Below are positions 1 through 7,268 of a stretch of 12,821 nucleotides of DNA, in pieces. Below the pieces are notes generated by a model. It was not told where the DNA came from and made no database searches. It saw only the letters and a program-made list of their open reading frames with translations. How positions within the stretch are numbered: position 1 is the first letter of the stretch; the number at the start of each line of letters is the position of its first letter. The position numbers were made by a program, and so were the translations under genes. This DNA comes from CAYUYM01 sp964449305 (GTDB taxonomy: Bacteria; Bacteroidota; Ignavibacteria; SZUA-365; CAYQST01): positions 1-12,821 of the forward strand of contig CAYUYM010000099.1 of assembly GCA_964449305.1 (NCBI GenBank), read 5' to 3'.

Positions 1-24
1 GGTGGCTCCTGGCGCTATGGATGA

Positions 25-1203
25 TTACACGAGTTCAATGATGAGTGCGGAGGCCTCGCCGCCGCCGATGCAGAGTGTCGCCAGACCGCGGCGTGCATTG
101 CGCCTGCGCATGGCGTGGAGAAGCGTCACGAGGATGCGTGTGCCGGAGGCACCGATCGGGTGCCCCATCGCCACCGCGCCTCCATACACGTTCACCTTCG
201 CCGGATCGAGCCCGGCGAGCTGGTTCACGGCGCAGGAGACGACGGAGAATGCCTCATTCACCTCAAAGAGGTCGATGTCGTCCACCGTGAGTCCGGCTTT
301 CTTCAGCACGGCCTGGATTGCATCGGCCGGGGCGGTGGTGAACCACTCAGGCGCCTTGGCGGCGCTGGCCTGGGCCACAATCCGCGCCATGGGTGCCAGC
401 CCAAGCTCCTCCACCTTCTCCCCGGAGGCAAGCACCACGGCGGCAGCGCCATCGTTGAGCGACGAGGCGTTCGCGGCGGTCACCGTGCCGTCGGCCACGA
501 ACACGGGCCTGAGAGTCGGCACCTTGTCGAAGTTCACCTTGCGGATGTCCTCGTCCTCGGTCACGAGCATCGGATCGCCCTTCTTCTGCGGAATCGCAAC
601 CGGGACGGTCTCCTCGGTGAAGATGCCGGCATCGAGCGCGGCGATGGCGCGGCGGTAGCTCTCCATGGCGAAGGCATCCTGCTGCTCGCGCGTGATGGAC
701 ATCTCCCGTGCGCAGATCTCGGCGGCATTGCCCATGTGGAAATCATGGTACACATCCCAGAGACCGTCCTTGATCATGGAGTCGAGGAGCTTCGCATGCC
801 CGAACCCGTAGCCTGTGCGGGCCTTGTCGAGCAGATAGGGCGTGTTGGACATGCTCTCCTGCCCGCCTGCCACCACGATATCGGCATCGCCGGTGAGGAT
901 GGCCTGGGCGCCGAGCATCGTCGCCTTGAGTCCGGAGCCGCACACCTTGTTGATCGTCATGCAGGGCGCTCTGTCCGGGATGCCTGCCGCCAGTGCGGCC
1001 TGGCGCGCCGGCGCCTGGCCCACGCCCGCGGTGAGCACGTTGCCCATGATGACTTCCGACACCTGGCCGGGATCGACGCCCGCGCGGCGCAATGCCTCCC
1101 TGATGGCGATGGCGCCGAGCTGTGGTGCGGTGAAGCTCCTGAGTGAACCGTTGAACGCGCCAATGGGCGTGCGCGCCCCATTCACAATGAACGCTGTTTT
1201 CAT
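25..1203 (-). CDS. Acetyl-CoA acetyltransferase (thiolase II type)
   Basis: A 392-residue thiolase of full family length. Such enzymes condense two acetyl-CoA into acetoacetyl-CoA, or run the reverse cleavage, in the cytoplasm, feeding short-chain fatty acid, polyhydroxybutyrate or isoprenoid-type metabolism. The nucleophilic cysteine is Cys88 in KVCGSG. The other active-site landmarks are NEAF (316-319), the GHPIG histidine (His348) and the CIGGGEA cysteine (Cys378). All catalytic residues are therefore present. The ATG at 1203 is preceded by only a weak purine-rich stretch (AGGCAG). The gene follows rho by 91 bp with no convincing terminator between them, so read-through from rho is plausible. 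The family is certain; the pathway (PhaA-like against AtoB-like) cannot be settled because no partner dehydrogenase or transferase gene is in the window. Confidence 0.95.
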   Translation of the reverse strand: MKTAFIVNGARTPIGAFNGSLRSFTAPQLGAIAIREALRRAGVDPGQVSEVIMGNVLTAGVGQAPARQAALAAGIPDRAPCMTINKVCGSGLKATMLGAQAILTGDADIVVAGGQESMSNTPYLLDKARTGYGFGHAKLLDSMIKDGLWDVYHDFHMGNAAEICAREMSITREQQDAFAMESYRRAIAALDAGIFTEETVPVAIPQKKGDPMLVTEDEDIRKVNFDKVPTLRPVFVADGTVTAANASSLNDGAAAVVLASGEKVEELGLAPMARIVAQASAAKAPEWFTTAPADAIQAVLKKAGLTVDDIDLFEVNEAFSVVSCAVNQLAGLDPAKVNVYGGAVAMGHPIGASGTRILVTLLHAMRRRNARRGLATLCIGGGEASALIIELV

Positions 1204-1294
1204 GATGTTCTGCCTGCCTGTAAATGAAACATGACCGTGTGCGTGGTTGTGCGCGCAGGACGGTGACCTGTCGCAGGTGCGTGGGAGGAGGTGC

Positions 1295-2548
1295 TTAGCT
1301 GTTCATGTACTTGAGGAATTCCTTGTTGCTCTTGGTCCCGCGCATCTTCTCGATGAGGAACTCCATGGCCTCCACGGTGGAGTATTCGCTCAGCACCTTG
1401 CGGAGGATCCAGATGCGGCTCAGTTCCTCCGGTGTCAGGAGCAGATCCTCCTTGCGCGTGCCGGACCGGTTCACATCGATGGCCGGGAACACACGGCGGT
1501 CAGAGAGCTTGCGATCGAGCACGATCTCGAGGTTGCCCGTCCCCTTGAACTCCTCAAAGATCACTTCATCCATGCGCGATCCTGTCTCCACCAGGGCCGT
1601 GGCGATGATCGTGAGGCTCCCCCCCTCCTCGATGTTGCGCGCTGCGCCGAAGAAACGCTTCGGTCGGTGCAGGGCGTTCGCGTCCACACCACCCGACAGG
1701 ATCTTGCCCGAGTGCGGCACCACGGTGTTGTGTGCACGAGCCAGACGCGTGATCGAATCGAGCAGGATCACCACGTCCTTCTTCGCCTCCACCAGGCGCT
1801 TCGCCTTCTCCAGCACCATGTCCGACACCTGCACGTGGCGCTCGGGCGGCTCGTCGAAGGTGGAACTGATCACCTCGGCCTTCACCGAACGCTCCATGTC
1901 CGTCACCTCCTCCGGGCGCTCGTCGATGAGCAGCACAATGAGAATCACCTCCGGATGGTTTGTGGTGATGCTGTTCGCAAGCTTCTGCAGGAGGATCGTC
2001 TTGCCGCTCTTCGGCGGTGACACGATCAGTCCGCGATTGCCCTTGCCGAGCGGGGCAAGCAGATCCATGATGCGCGTGGACAAGTCGTTGGGGGCCACCT
2101 CCAGCCGGAGGCGCTCATTGGGATACAACGGCGTCAGGTTGTCGAACAGCGCCCGATCCGAAAGGTAGTCGGGCGATTCGTAGTTGACCGCCTCCACCTT
2201 CAGAAGCGCGAAGAAACGCTCACCCTCCTTCGGGGGGCGCACCTGGCCGCTGATGGTGTCGCCAGTGCGCAATGAGAACTTCTTGATCTGCGATGGCGAG
2301 ACGTAGATGTCATCCGGCGATGGCAGGTAGTTGTAGTCCGCGGCGCGAAGGAATCCATACCCATCGGGAAGCACCTCCAGAACGCCCTTGCTGAAGCTCA
2401 TGCCCTCCTTCTGTGTCTGCGCCTCGAGAATCTTGAAGATGAGTTCCTGTTTCCGCAGATCACTGAAACCGGAGATGTTCAGATCCTTCGCGATCGCGCC
2501 CAGTTCGGCGATGCGTTTGGATTTCAGTTCTGCTATGTCCATCGTCAT
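1295..2548 (-). CDS. rho: Transcription termination factor Rho
   Basis: Hexameric RNA-dependent ATPase/helicase that ends transcription at C-rich rut sites. The product is 417 residues, close to the 419 of E. coli Rho and nearly collinear with it. In order it shows the N-terminal Rho_N helical domain (about 4-47), the OB-fold RNA-binding domain with the RNP1-like GYGFLRAA (63-70), and the RecA-like motor. The motor has P-loop PPKSGKT (178-184), Walker B ILLD (261-264), Q-loop RLARAHNTVVPHSGK (268-282) and R-loop KGTGN (335-339). I chose the ATG at 2548 because AAGGTG lies 5 bases upstream and because an in-frame start 19 codons further upstream would add residues unlike Rho. There is no Bacteroidetes-style long N-terminal insertion. 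It has its own candidate promoter and a long leader after folC. Confidence 0.98.
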   Translation of the reverse strand: MTMDIAELKSKRIAELGAIAKDLNISGFSDLRKQELIFKILEAQTQKEGMSFSKGVLEVLPDGYGFLRAADYNYLPSPDDIYVSPSQIKKFSLRTGDTISGQVRPPKEGERFFALLKVEAVNYESPDYLSDRALFDNLTPLYPNERLRLEVAPNDLSTRIMDLLAPLGKGNRGLIVSPPKSGKTILLQKLANSITTNHPEVILIVLLIDERPEEVTDMERSVKAEVISSTFDEPPERHVQVSDMVLEKAKRLVEAKKDVVILLDSITRLARAHNTVVPHSGKILSGGVDANALHRPKRFFGAARNIEEGGSLTIIATALVETGSRMDEVIFEEFKGTGNLEIVLDRKLSDRRVFPAIDVNRSGTRKEDLLLTPEELSRIWILRKVLSEYSTVEAMEFLIEKMRGTKSNKEFLKYMNS

Positions 2549-2583
2549 GAGAGCACCTTGATGATTACTCCGTGTGAAATGAG

Positions 2584-2640
2584 TCCCGCGTGCGGGATTG
2601 TCCATTGGGATGCAGAAATGACCGACCCGTGATCCGGTCA
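2584..2640 (-). promoter_or_regulatory. Two inverted repeats in the rho leader near the start codon
   Basis: Two dyads lie 36 to 92 nt upstream of the rho ATG. TGACCG (2640-2635) pairs with CGGTCA (2624-2619) across a 10-nt loop. TCCCGC (2597-2592) and GCGGGA (2589-2584) form a compact dyad with a 2-base centre. Neither has a T-tract, so they are not simple intrinsic terminators. They may fold the leader or serve as binding sites. This is seen in sequence only; no folding was computed. Confidence 0.4.
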
Positions 2641-2740
2641 GGTTCTCTGCATGGCCCGGGTCCGTGCGATGTGGATCCGGTCTGTGAAAAACGTGTATGG
2701 TGGAGCGTGTGTGGAAACCGTGTACGCTGCTCGGCTCGAG

Positions 2741-2776
2741 ATTGGGGGGTGGGGATGGGTTGGTCGACTGGCAGGA
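2741..2776 (-). promoter_or_regulatory. C-rich, G-poor rut-like stretch in the rho leader
   Basis: Read on the transcribed (minus) strand, these 36 nt contain 20 C and only 3 G (hand count), with runs such as CCCATCCCCACCCCCC. A C-rich, G-poor unstructured segment is what defines a Rho utilisation site, and rho genes in E. coli are attenuated in their own leader. The stretch lies 8 to 43 nt after the inferred transcription start and about 190 nt before the rho start codon. Its function is an inference. Confidence 0.5.
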
Positions 2777-2790
2777 AACGTGTCAAGCAC

Positions 2791-2818
2791 AATATACGCG
2801 AAATTCGCCCCTTTTCAA
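2791..2818 (-). promoter_or_regulatory. Candidate rho promoter over the folC stop codon
   Basis: On the minus strand TTGAAA (2818-2813) is followed after 16 bases by TATATT (2796-2791), close to sigma70 consensus in both boxes. The -35 box includes the folC TGA stop codon. The spacer contains the perfect dyad GCGAA-T-TTCGC (2808-2798), which could be an operator. The predicted start is near 2784, giving rho a leader of about 235 nt. A nearby TTGACA (2786-2781) has no -10 box at the right distance and was not used. Confidence 0.55.
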
Positions 2819-4134
2819 TAGCCGGAAAAGAAATTCCGCTGATCCGCATGGTGCAAAAATTCGCCCACCACGTAATGTGAACCGAACAGAAGCACGGCGT
2901 CGGCCTCGTCGGCGTTGTCGATCACCGCCTCCACCGCTTCGAACACGCGGCCGGCGGGCCGCATGGTCATGCGTGAACCGCGGGCGATCGTGGCCAGCGC
3001 CTCCGCGGCAAGGGCGCCATGCGTGTCCGCCTCCACCGCCGTGAGGGACTTCCACCGGTGCCGCGCAAGCACCTGCATGATGCCACCGGCGTCCTTCGTC
3101 CCCATCAACCCCAGGACCAGATGCGTCCGGTCGGGACGCCGCAGCGTGGTCCAGGTCTTCACCAGTGCCTCCACGCCCGCGGGGTTGTGGCACACGTCCA
3201 CCACCACCTCGGGCCGGATCGACAGCCGTTCCAGACGCCCGCGCAGCCCCGCGAGTCGGCGGACGTCGGCGACACCCGCCGCCACCGTGGTCGCGTCGAT
3301 CCCGGGCAGACGTTCAGCGAGCCTGTGCGCTGCCAGCAAGGCGAGACCGAGGTTGGACGCCTGGTGCCGGCCGACAAGCGGCGTGGTCACCGGCGTTGTG
3401 CAGACGCGCTCCGAGAAGCGCACCTCCATGCAGTCGAGATCACGGATGCGGAGCGCGTCCACATCGTGTGTCGCAAGCTCGTGCGCATCGCAGCCCCGCC
3501 CGCGCGCCGTGGCAAGGATGACCTCGCGGGCCCCTGCCGCCGCGGCGTTGAAGCACACGGGCACACCCGGCTTGATGATGCCGGCCTTCTCCATCGCGAT
3601 CTGCTCCAGCGTGGTGCCGAGGAATTCCATGTGGTCGAAGTCGATGGACGTGATGATGGACACCACGGGCGTCACCACATTCGTCGCATCGAAACGCCCG
3701 CCGAGCCCCGTCTCAATCACCGCGATGTCCACCCCGCGGTCCGCAAAATGCCGGAAAGCCATGGCGGTGGTCGCCTCAAAGAACGTGGCGCCGAGGGCCT
3801 CGACACGGGGACGCAACGCCTCAGCCAGTTCCTCCAGCGCCGTGAGGGACATCGGCTCGCCATCGACGCGGATGCGCTCGGTGAAATCCACGAGATGCGG
3901 CGAGGTGTAGAGCCCGACGCTGAAGCCGGCGTTGCGCAGGATGGCCGCGAGCAGCGAACTCACCGACCCCTTGCCGTTCGTCCCGGCCACATGCACCATC
4001 GGGCAGGCCCTCTGCGGGTTGCCGACATCAGCACACAGGGCGCTGATGTTCTCGAGCCCGAGCTTGATGCCGGTCTGTTGGAGGCTGTAGAGCCAGGCGA
4101 CGTCCGGAGGAGGCGTCACGGCGCGATGGTCCAT
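2815..4134 (-). CDS. folC: Bifunctional dihydrofolate synthase / folylpolyglutamate synthase
   Basis: A cytoplasmic Mur-ligase-family enzyme of 439 residues (usual size about 420-440) that adds glutamate to dihydropteroate and then extends folate polyglutamates using ATP. Visible landmarks are P-loop GTNGKGS (51-57), TSPHL (77-81), the Mg-binding and central-domain motif ETGLGGRFDATN (141-152), DFDHMEFLG (165-173), EKAGIIKPG (182-190) with the lysine usually carbamylated, and the C-domain DVCHNPAGVEAL (313-324) and GSHYVVGE (418-425). The ATG at 4134 lies inside the end of the upstream gene (19-bp overlap), with AGGA a few bases before it. A GTG at 4119 would instead give a 4-bp GTGA overlap and a protein five residues shorter. 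The overlap implies translational coupling to an exported protein of unrelated character. Confidence 0.96.
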   Translation of the reverse strand: MDHRAVTPPPDVAWLYSLQQTGIKLGLENISALCADVGNPQRACPMVHVAGTNGKGSVSSLLAAILRNAGFSVGLYTSPHLVDFTERIRVDGEPMSLTALEELAEALRPRVEALGATFFEATTAMAFRHFADRGVDIAVIETGLGGRFDATNVVTPVVSIITSIDFDHMEFLGTTLEQIAMEKAGIIKPGVPVCFNAAAAGAREVILATARGRGCDAHELATHDVDALRIRDLDCMEVRFSERVCTTPVTTPLVGRHQASNLGLALLAAHRLAERLPGIDATTVAAGVADVRRLAGLRGRLERLSIRPEVVVDVCHNPAGVEALVKTWTTLRRPDRTHLVLGLMGTKDAGGIMQVLARHRWKSLTAVEADTHGALAAEALATIARGSRMTMRPAGRVFEAVEAVIDNADEADAVLLFGSHYVVGEFLHHADQRNFFSGY

Positions 4135-4784
4135 GCGTAGGTGTCCTGTGCCTCAAGGGAGAACACCTCCGACACGGTGTTCCCGAAGGCATCGGTGACG
4201 CGTGCCTTCGTGGTGCCGTTGCCCGTGGAATAGACGTAGGAATCGCCGCCATAGATGAAGCCGGCGTATTTGCCATCGACGTAGACGTCGAGCATGCGGT
4301 CGCAACTGTTCGTGATCTTCACGTAGGCGACAAAGTTGCCCTCGCCCCGCCGTTCGGTGAAGAGCGCCATGGAATCGTTCATGCGCTGTGCCACCTCGTT
4401 GCCGCCGGGGACGCGGATCGCCGCGGCACTGATGATGCGCGCCGCCTGGCGGTTCATCTGCTCCTCCGCGATGCGGACGGCCTCCGCGAGCACCTGCACC
4501 GCCGTCACGGTCGTGGCCTTCCGACCGGCCACCTCCTCTGCAAAGGCCAGCAGCACGGCCTGCGCCGCCACCGCCTCAGGATCAGCGCTCCGACGCGCGT
4601 CGTCGAGCCGCGCTCCGAAGCCGCGGAGCATGTCGCTCTGCAACCCGAGCTCCGCGTTGAGATCCACATATTCGCATCGTGGGAAGGTCGGCTTCCCGAG
4701 GGTCGAGGTCTTTTCCTGTGCTCCGGCGGTGTGCGCAAGAACCAGGATCAGCAGCATACTTCCAATTGCCATCACGCGTCTCAT
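4116..4784 (-). CDS. Uncharacterised exported protein, fourth gene of the caspase/CHAT module
   Basis: I do not recognise this 222-residue family. Residues 1-22 form a Sec signal peptide (MRR, hydrophobic MAIGSMLLILVLAH, AGA cleavage region). Residues about 45-145 are alanine-rich and probably helical. Residues about 150-222 look like a small beta domain with alternating aromatic and polar residues (DVYVDGKYAGFIYGGDSYVY), loosely like PEGA or carboxypeptidase-regulatory-type beta folds. That comparison is weak. Mature cysteines include Cys37 and Cys161. I chose the ATG at 4784 because GGAGG sits 5 bases upstream; an in-frame TTG at 4796 overlaps that ribosome-binding site and is unlikely. It follows the CHAT gene by 54 bp with no terminator and overlaps folC by 19 bp, so it bridges the protease module and folC. 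Confidence 0.8.
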   Translation of the reverse strand: MRRVMAIGSMLLILVLAHTAGAQEKTSTLGKPTFPRCEYVDLNAELGLQSDMLRGFGARLDDARRSADPEAVAAQAVLLAFAEEVAGRKATTVTAVQVLAEAVRIAEEQMNRQAARIISAAAIRVPGGNEVAQRMNDSMALFTERRGEGNFVAYVKITNSCDRMLDVYVDGKYAGFIYGGDSYVYSTGNGTTKARVTDAFGNTVSEVFSLEAQDTYAWTIAP

Positions 4785-4838
4785 GTCAACCTCCAACCTT
4801 CATCTGTTGTTGTGTGCAGTGTATCCGTTAGAACCTGG

Positions 4839-7268
4839 TCATCGCCCCGCCGGTTCCCCGCCGCCATCCATCGACCCGAAGTAGATGAACGCACCCCAGA
4901 AATACGGGAGTATCCAGTCCGGATCGCGCGGGGCGTGAAGCATCGCAAGCGCCGCAGCCCTCGCAGCCTCCGCCTTGCCCATGCGCGTGGCCGACCATGA
5001 ATCATAAAAGCGCGTCATCCAGAACAGCGTCGCGGCATCGTCCACGAACCAGAGCGAGGCGATGACCGAGGGTGTGCCGGCATACAGGAACGATCGCGTC
5101 AGCCCGACGAGGTCGTCACCCGGCGTGAACTTCCCCTCCTCCCCCGCCACCTGCGCCGTCTGGCATGCCGAGAGCGTGACCAGCGTGGCGTGAAGATCGA
5201 GGTTGAACACTTCCGCCACCGTCAGATTCCCGTCGTTCGTCCCGCTCTTCTGCATGGCCGCCAGCAGGATGCGTGACTTCAGGGGATCGCGCTTGTTGAG
5301 TTCCCCATGTGTCGCCAGATGCACGAACTCCGACCTGCCGATGACGTCCTTCACCTCCTCCTCCGTCGCCGCCTCGCGCTTCAGCACGCGCGCCGTGGAG
5401 AAGAACTTCGCCACGGAGTCCGCCTCGATGAGTGCGCCTTCGAGAGGCTTCTTGCGATACACGGGGTCGGCATACACCGGGTCACCGATGATCAGTCCCC
5501 TTTCCGTGCTGTCCACCTGCCGCTCACCGGCGAACTTCAACACACTGGCCGAGGGCAGATAGGCGATGGCAAAATCCTCCACCAGATACCGCGGGCGCGG
5601 GATGTGGGCGTTCTTCGTGCGGTCGAGATTTGTCGGGGCGACGAGGGCCTGGAAGGGCAGATGATGCAGTGGACCATGGGGCACAATGTAGAGGCGCCGC
5701 AGATCCGTGAGCCGCTCGGCGATGGGGGCGATGAGGATGGAATACATGCTCACCAGGTCGAACTGCCAGGAGGCATCCGTCACCGATGCGCGCCAGGCCT
5801 GCCGCGCCTGCTCGGGCGTCATGCCATCCTTCAGCCGTCGCTCGGAGAGGAAGGCGGTCCTTGCTGATGGGAATGCGGAGTAGAGCTTCTTCCGGATCTG
5901 GTCGATGCGGCTCTCGAGCCCGAAGGTCCTGTCGATCTTCAGCGTCCTCACGATGAGCGTGTCGCGCCGGATGAGAAAGACGAAGGACGCGTTCTCGCCG
6001 AGGAAGTATTCGACAAGGCCGGTGGAGTCGGGCAGCTGTTGCTGGAGCTCCCGCACGGTGAGCGGTTCGATGGATTTGAGCGAGGCATACTCAGGGTCGA
6101 GGCGCTGCAGGGCGTCGAGCACATCGCGGTGGCGTTCCAGCAATGCGTTGAGGCGGTCGAGGCTGTCGGCACGTCCCATGAGCGCCGTCATCCTGTCCTG
6201 GAGCACCTTCTCCTCCGCCACCAGCGCGGCGACCCCGGGTGGGCGCTTCTTGGATTCACCGATGGCCTTGTTGCCGAGGAGGTCGAGAAAGGATCTGGCC
6301 TTGGCACGCTCGGCGTAGAGGAAGGCATCTCCCAGGCTGCCCTGATCCACCAGAAGGCCGATGAGGTTCTCGTAGAGGTGGTACTTGTTGGATACGAAGC
6401 TCGAGCGCACATCGATGGAGGAGAGGTTGCCCCGCAGCTCCTCGATGATGGCGATGGCCCGTTGGAGGGCGGTCGCGGCATCGGTCCCATCGTCGCGCTT
6501 CGTCTGGATCGCTCCGATGTTCCCGAGGCACAACGCCTGCTGGATGCGGTAACCGAGCCGCTCATAGAGGGCTCCGGCGGTGCGGTACGAGGCGAGGGCG
6601 CTGTCGAGCATGCCGTCCTGGGCATACGTGTTCCCGAGGTTGAGGTGCGCATCCGCCGTGGCGTAGGTTGCGAGCGAGCGATGGAAAAACGCGCGTCCTG
6701 TGAGCAGCTGCTGGCGGAATCCCTCCCGGTCGCCGCGGGCAAAGCTCGCCTCAGCCGCCCGGGAATGCATGATGCCGATGTTGTCGAGCGTGACGGCGAC
6801 GCGCATGCGGTCGCCGCGGGCGTTGTCGTAGGCGAGGATGCCGGTGTAGAGCGAATCTGCGGTGGCCCACTCCCCGCGGTTCAGATGCACCACGGCCAGG
6901 TTGTTGAGCACGTTCTGCCGCTCATCAAGGGCGACGGTCTCCGGTGTGCCCCCCGTCGCCACGGTCCGGGCGATCACGGTGTCAAGGATGGCCGAGGCGC
7001 GGCGATAGAGGATCGTCGCCTCGTCGTCGCGGCTGTAGGCGAGCTGGACGTTGCCGAGCCACTTCAGCGCCTGCGCGCGGAGCACGGCATCGCCCAGCGT
7101 GTCGGCACGCAACAGCACACCCTGAAAATGCCGCTCCGCCTCGTCGAAGCGGCTCTGGTCATACATCGACCGCCCCTCGGCGATCTCGCGACGCTCGCCG
7201 GCATCGCGCGCCCCCGAGCAGCCGTGCAGCACCAGCGCCAGCAGCGCGATGGCGAGAAGACGCATCAC
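4839..7268 (-). CDS. TPR-CHAT domain lipoprotein (caspase-like protease)
   Basis: A protein of 809 residues. Residues 1-17 are a lipoprotein signal with lipobox LHGC (Cys17), so the mature protein should be membrane-anchored outside the cytoplasm. Residues about 28-330 are helical TPR-type repeats (for example LNNLAVVHLNRGEWATADSL and HLNLGNTYAQDGMLDSALAS). About 345-400 is a probable coiled coil. About 405-800 is the CHAT domain, a clan CD cysteine peptidase fold. Its dyad is intact: His654 in HLATHG and Cys702 in LSACQT. YIVPHGPLHHLPFQAL (527-542) and the GTPSVIASLW segment (731-740) are also typical. The start is GTG 7268 (GTGA overlap with the FecR gene) or ATG 7265 (TGATG overlap); numbering here uses the former. 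Neither has a clear ribosome-binding site, so translation is probably coupled. The substrate is unknown. Confidence 0.93.
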   Translation of the reverse strand: MMRLLAIALLALVLHGCSGARDAGERREIAEGRSMYDQSRFDEAERHFQGVLLRADTLGDAVLRAQALKWLGNVQLAYSRDDEATILYRRASAILDTVIARTVATGGTPETVALDERQNVLNNLAVVHLNRGEWATADSLYTGILAYDNARGDRMRVAVTLDNIGIMHSRAAEASFARGDREGFRQQLLTGRAFFHRSLATYATADAHLNLGNTYAQDGMLDSALASYRTAGALYERLGYRIQQALCLGNIGAIQTKRDDGTDAATALQRAIAIIEELRGNLSSIDVRSSFVSNKYHLYENLIGLLVDQGSLGDAFLYAERAKARSFLDLLGNKAIGESKKRPPGVAALVAEEKVLQDRMTALMGRADSLDRLNALLERHRDVLDALQRLDPEYASLKSIEPLTVRELQQQLPDSTGLVEYFLGENASFVFLIRRDTLIVRTLKIDRTFGLESRIDQIRKKLYSAFPSARTAFLSERRLKDGMTPEQARQAWRASVTDASWQFDLVSMYSILIAPIAERLTDLRRLYIVPHGPLHHLPFQALVAPTNLDRTKNAHIPRPRYLVEDFAIAYLPSASVLKFAGERQVDSTERGLIIGDPVYADPVYRKKPLEGALIEADSVAKFFSTARVLKREAATEEEVKDVIGRSEFVHLATHGELNKRDPLKSRILLAAMQKSGTNDGNLTVAEVFNLDLHATLVTLSACQTAQVAGEEGKFTPGDDLVGLTRSFLYAGTPSVIASLWFVDDAATLFWMTRFYDSWSATRMGKAEAARAAALAMLHAPRDPDWILPYFWGAFIYFGSMDGGGEPAGR

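Noticed and set aside
115..1146. A 343-codon plus-strand frame opposite the thiolase
   Set aside because: Antisense shadow; the minus strand holds all thiolase catalytic motifs.
1266..1278. Hairpin ACCTG-TCG-CAGGT between rho and the thiolase gene
   Set aside because: The stem is only 5 bp and no T-tract follows on the minus strand, so it was not called a terminator.
2781..2786. Perfect TTGACA as the rho -35 box
   Set aside because: At 16-18 bp downstream the sequence is C-rich (CCAACC) and cannot serve as a -10 box; the TTGAAA/TATATT pair fits better.
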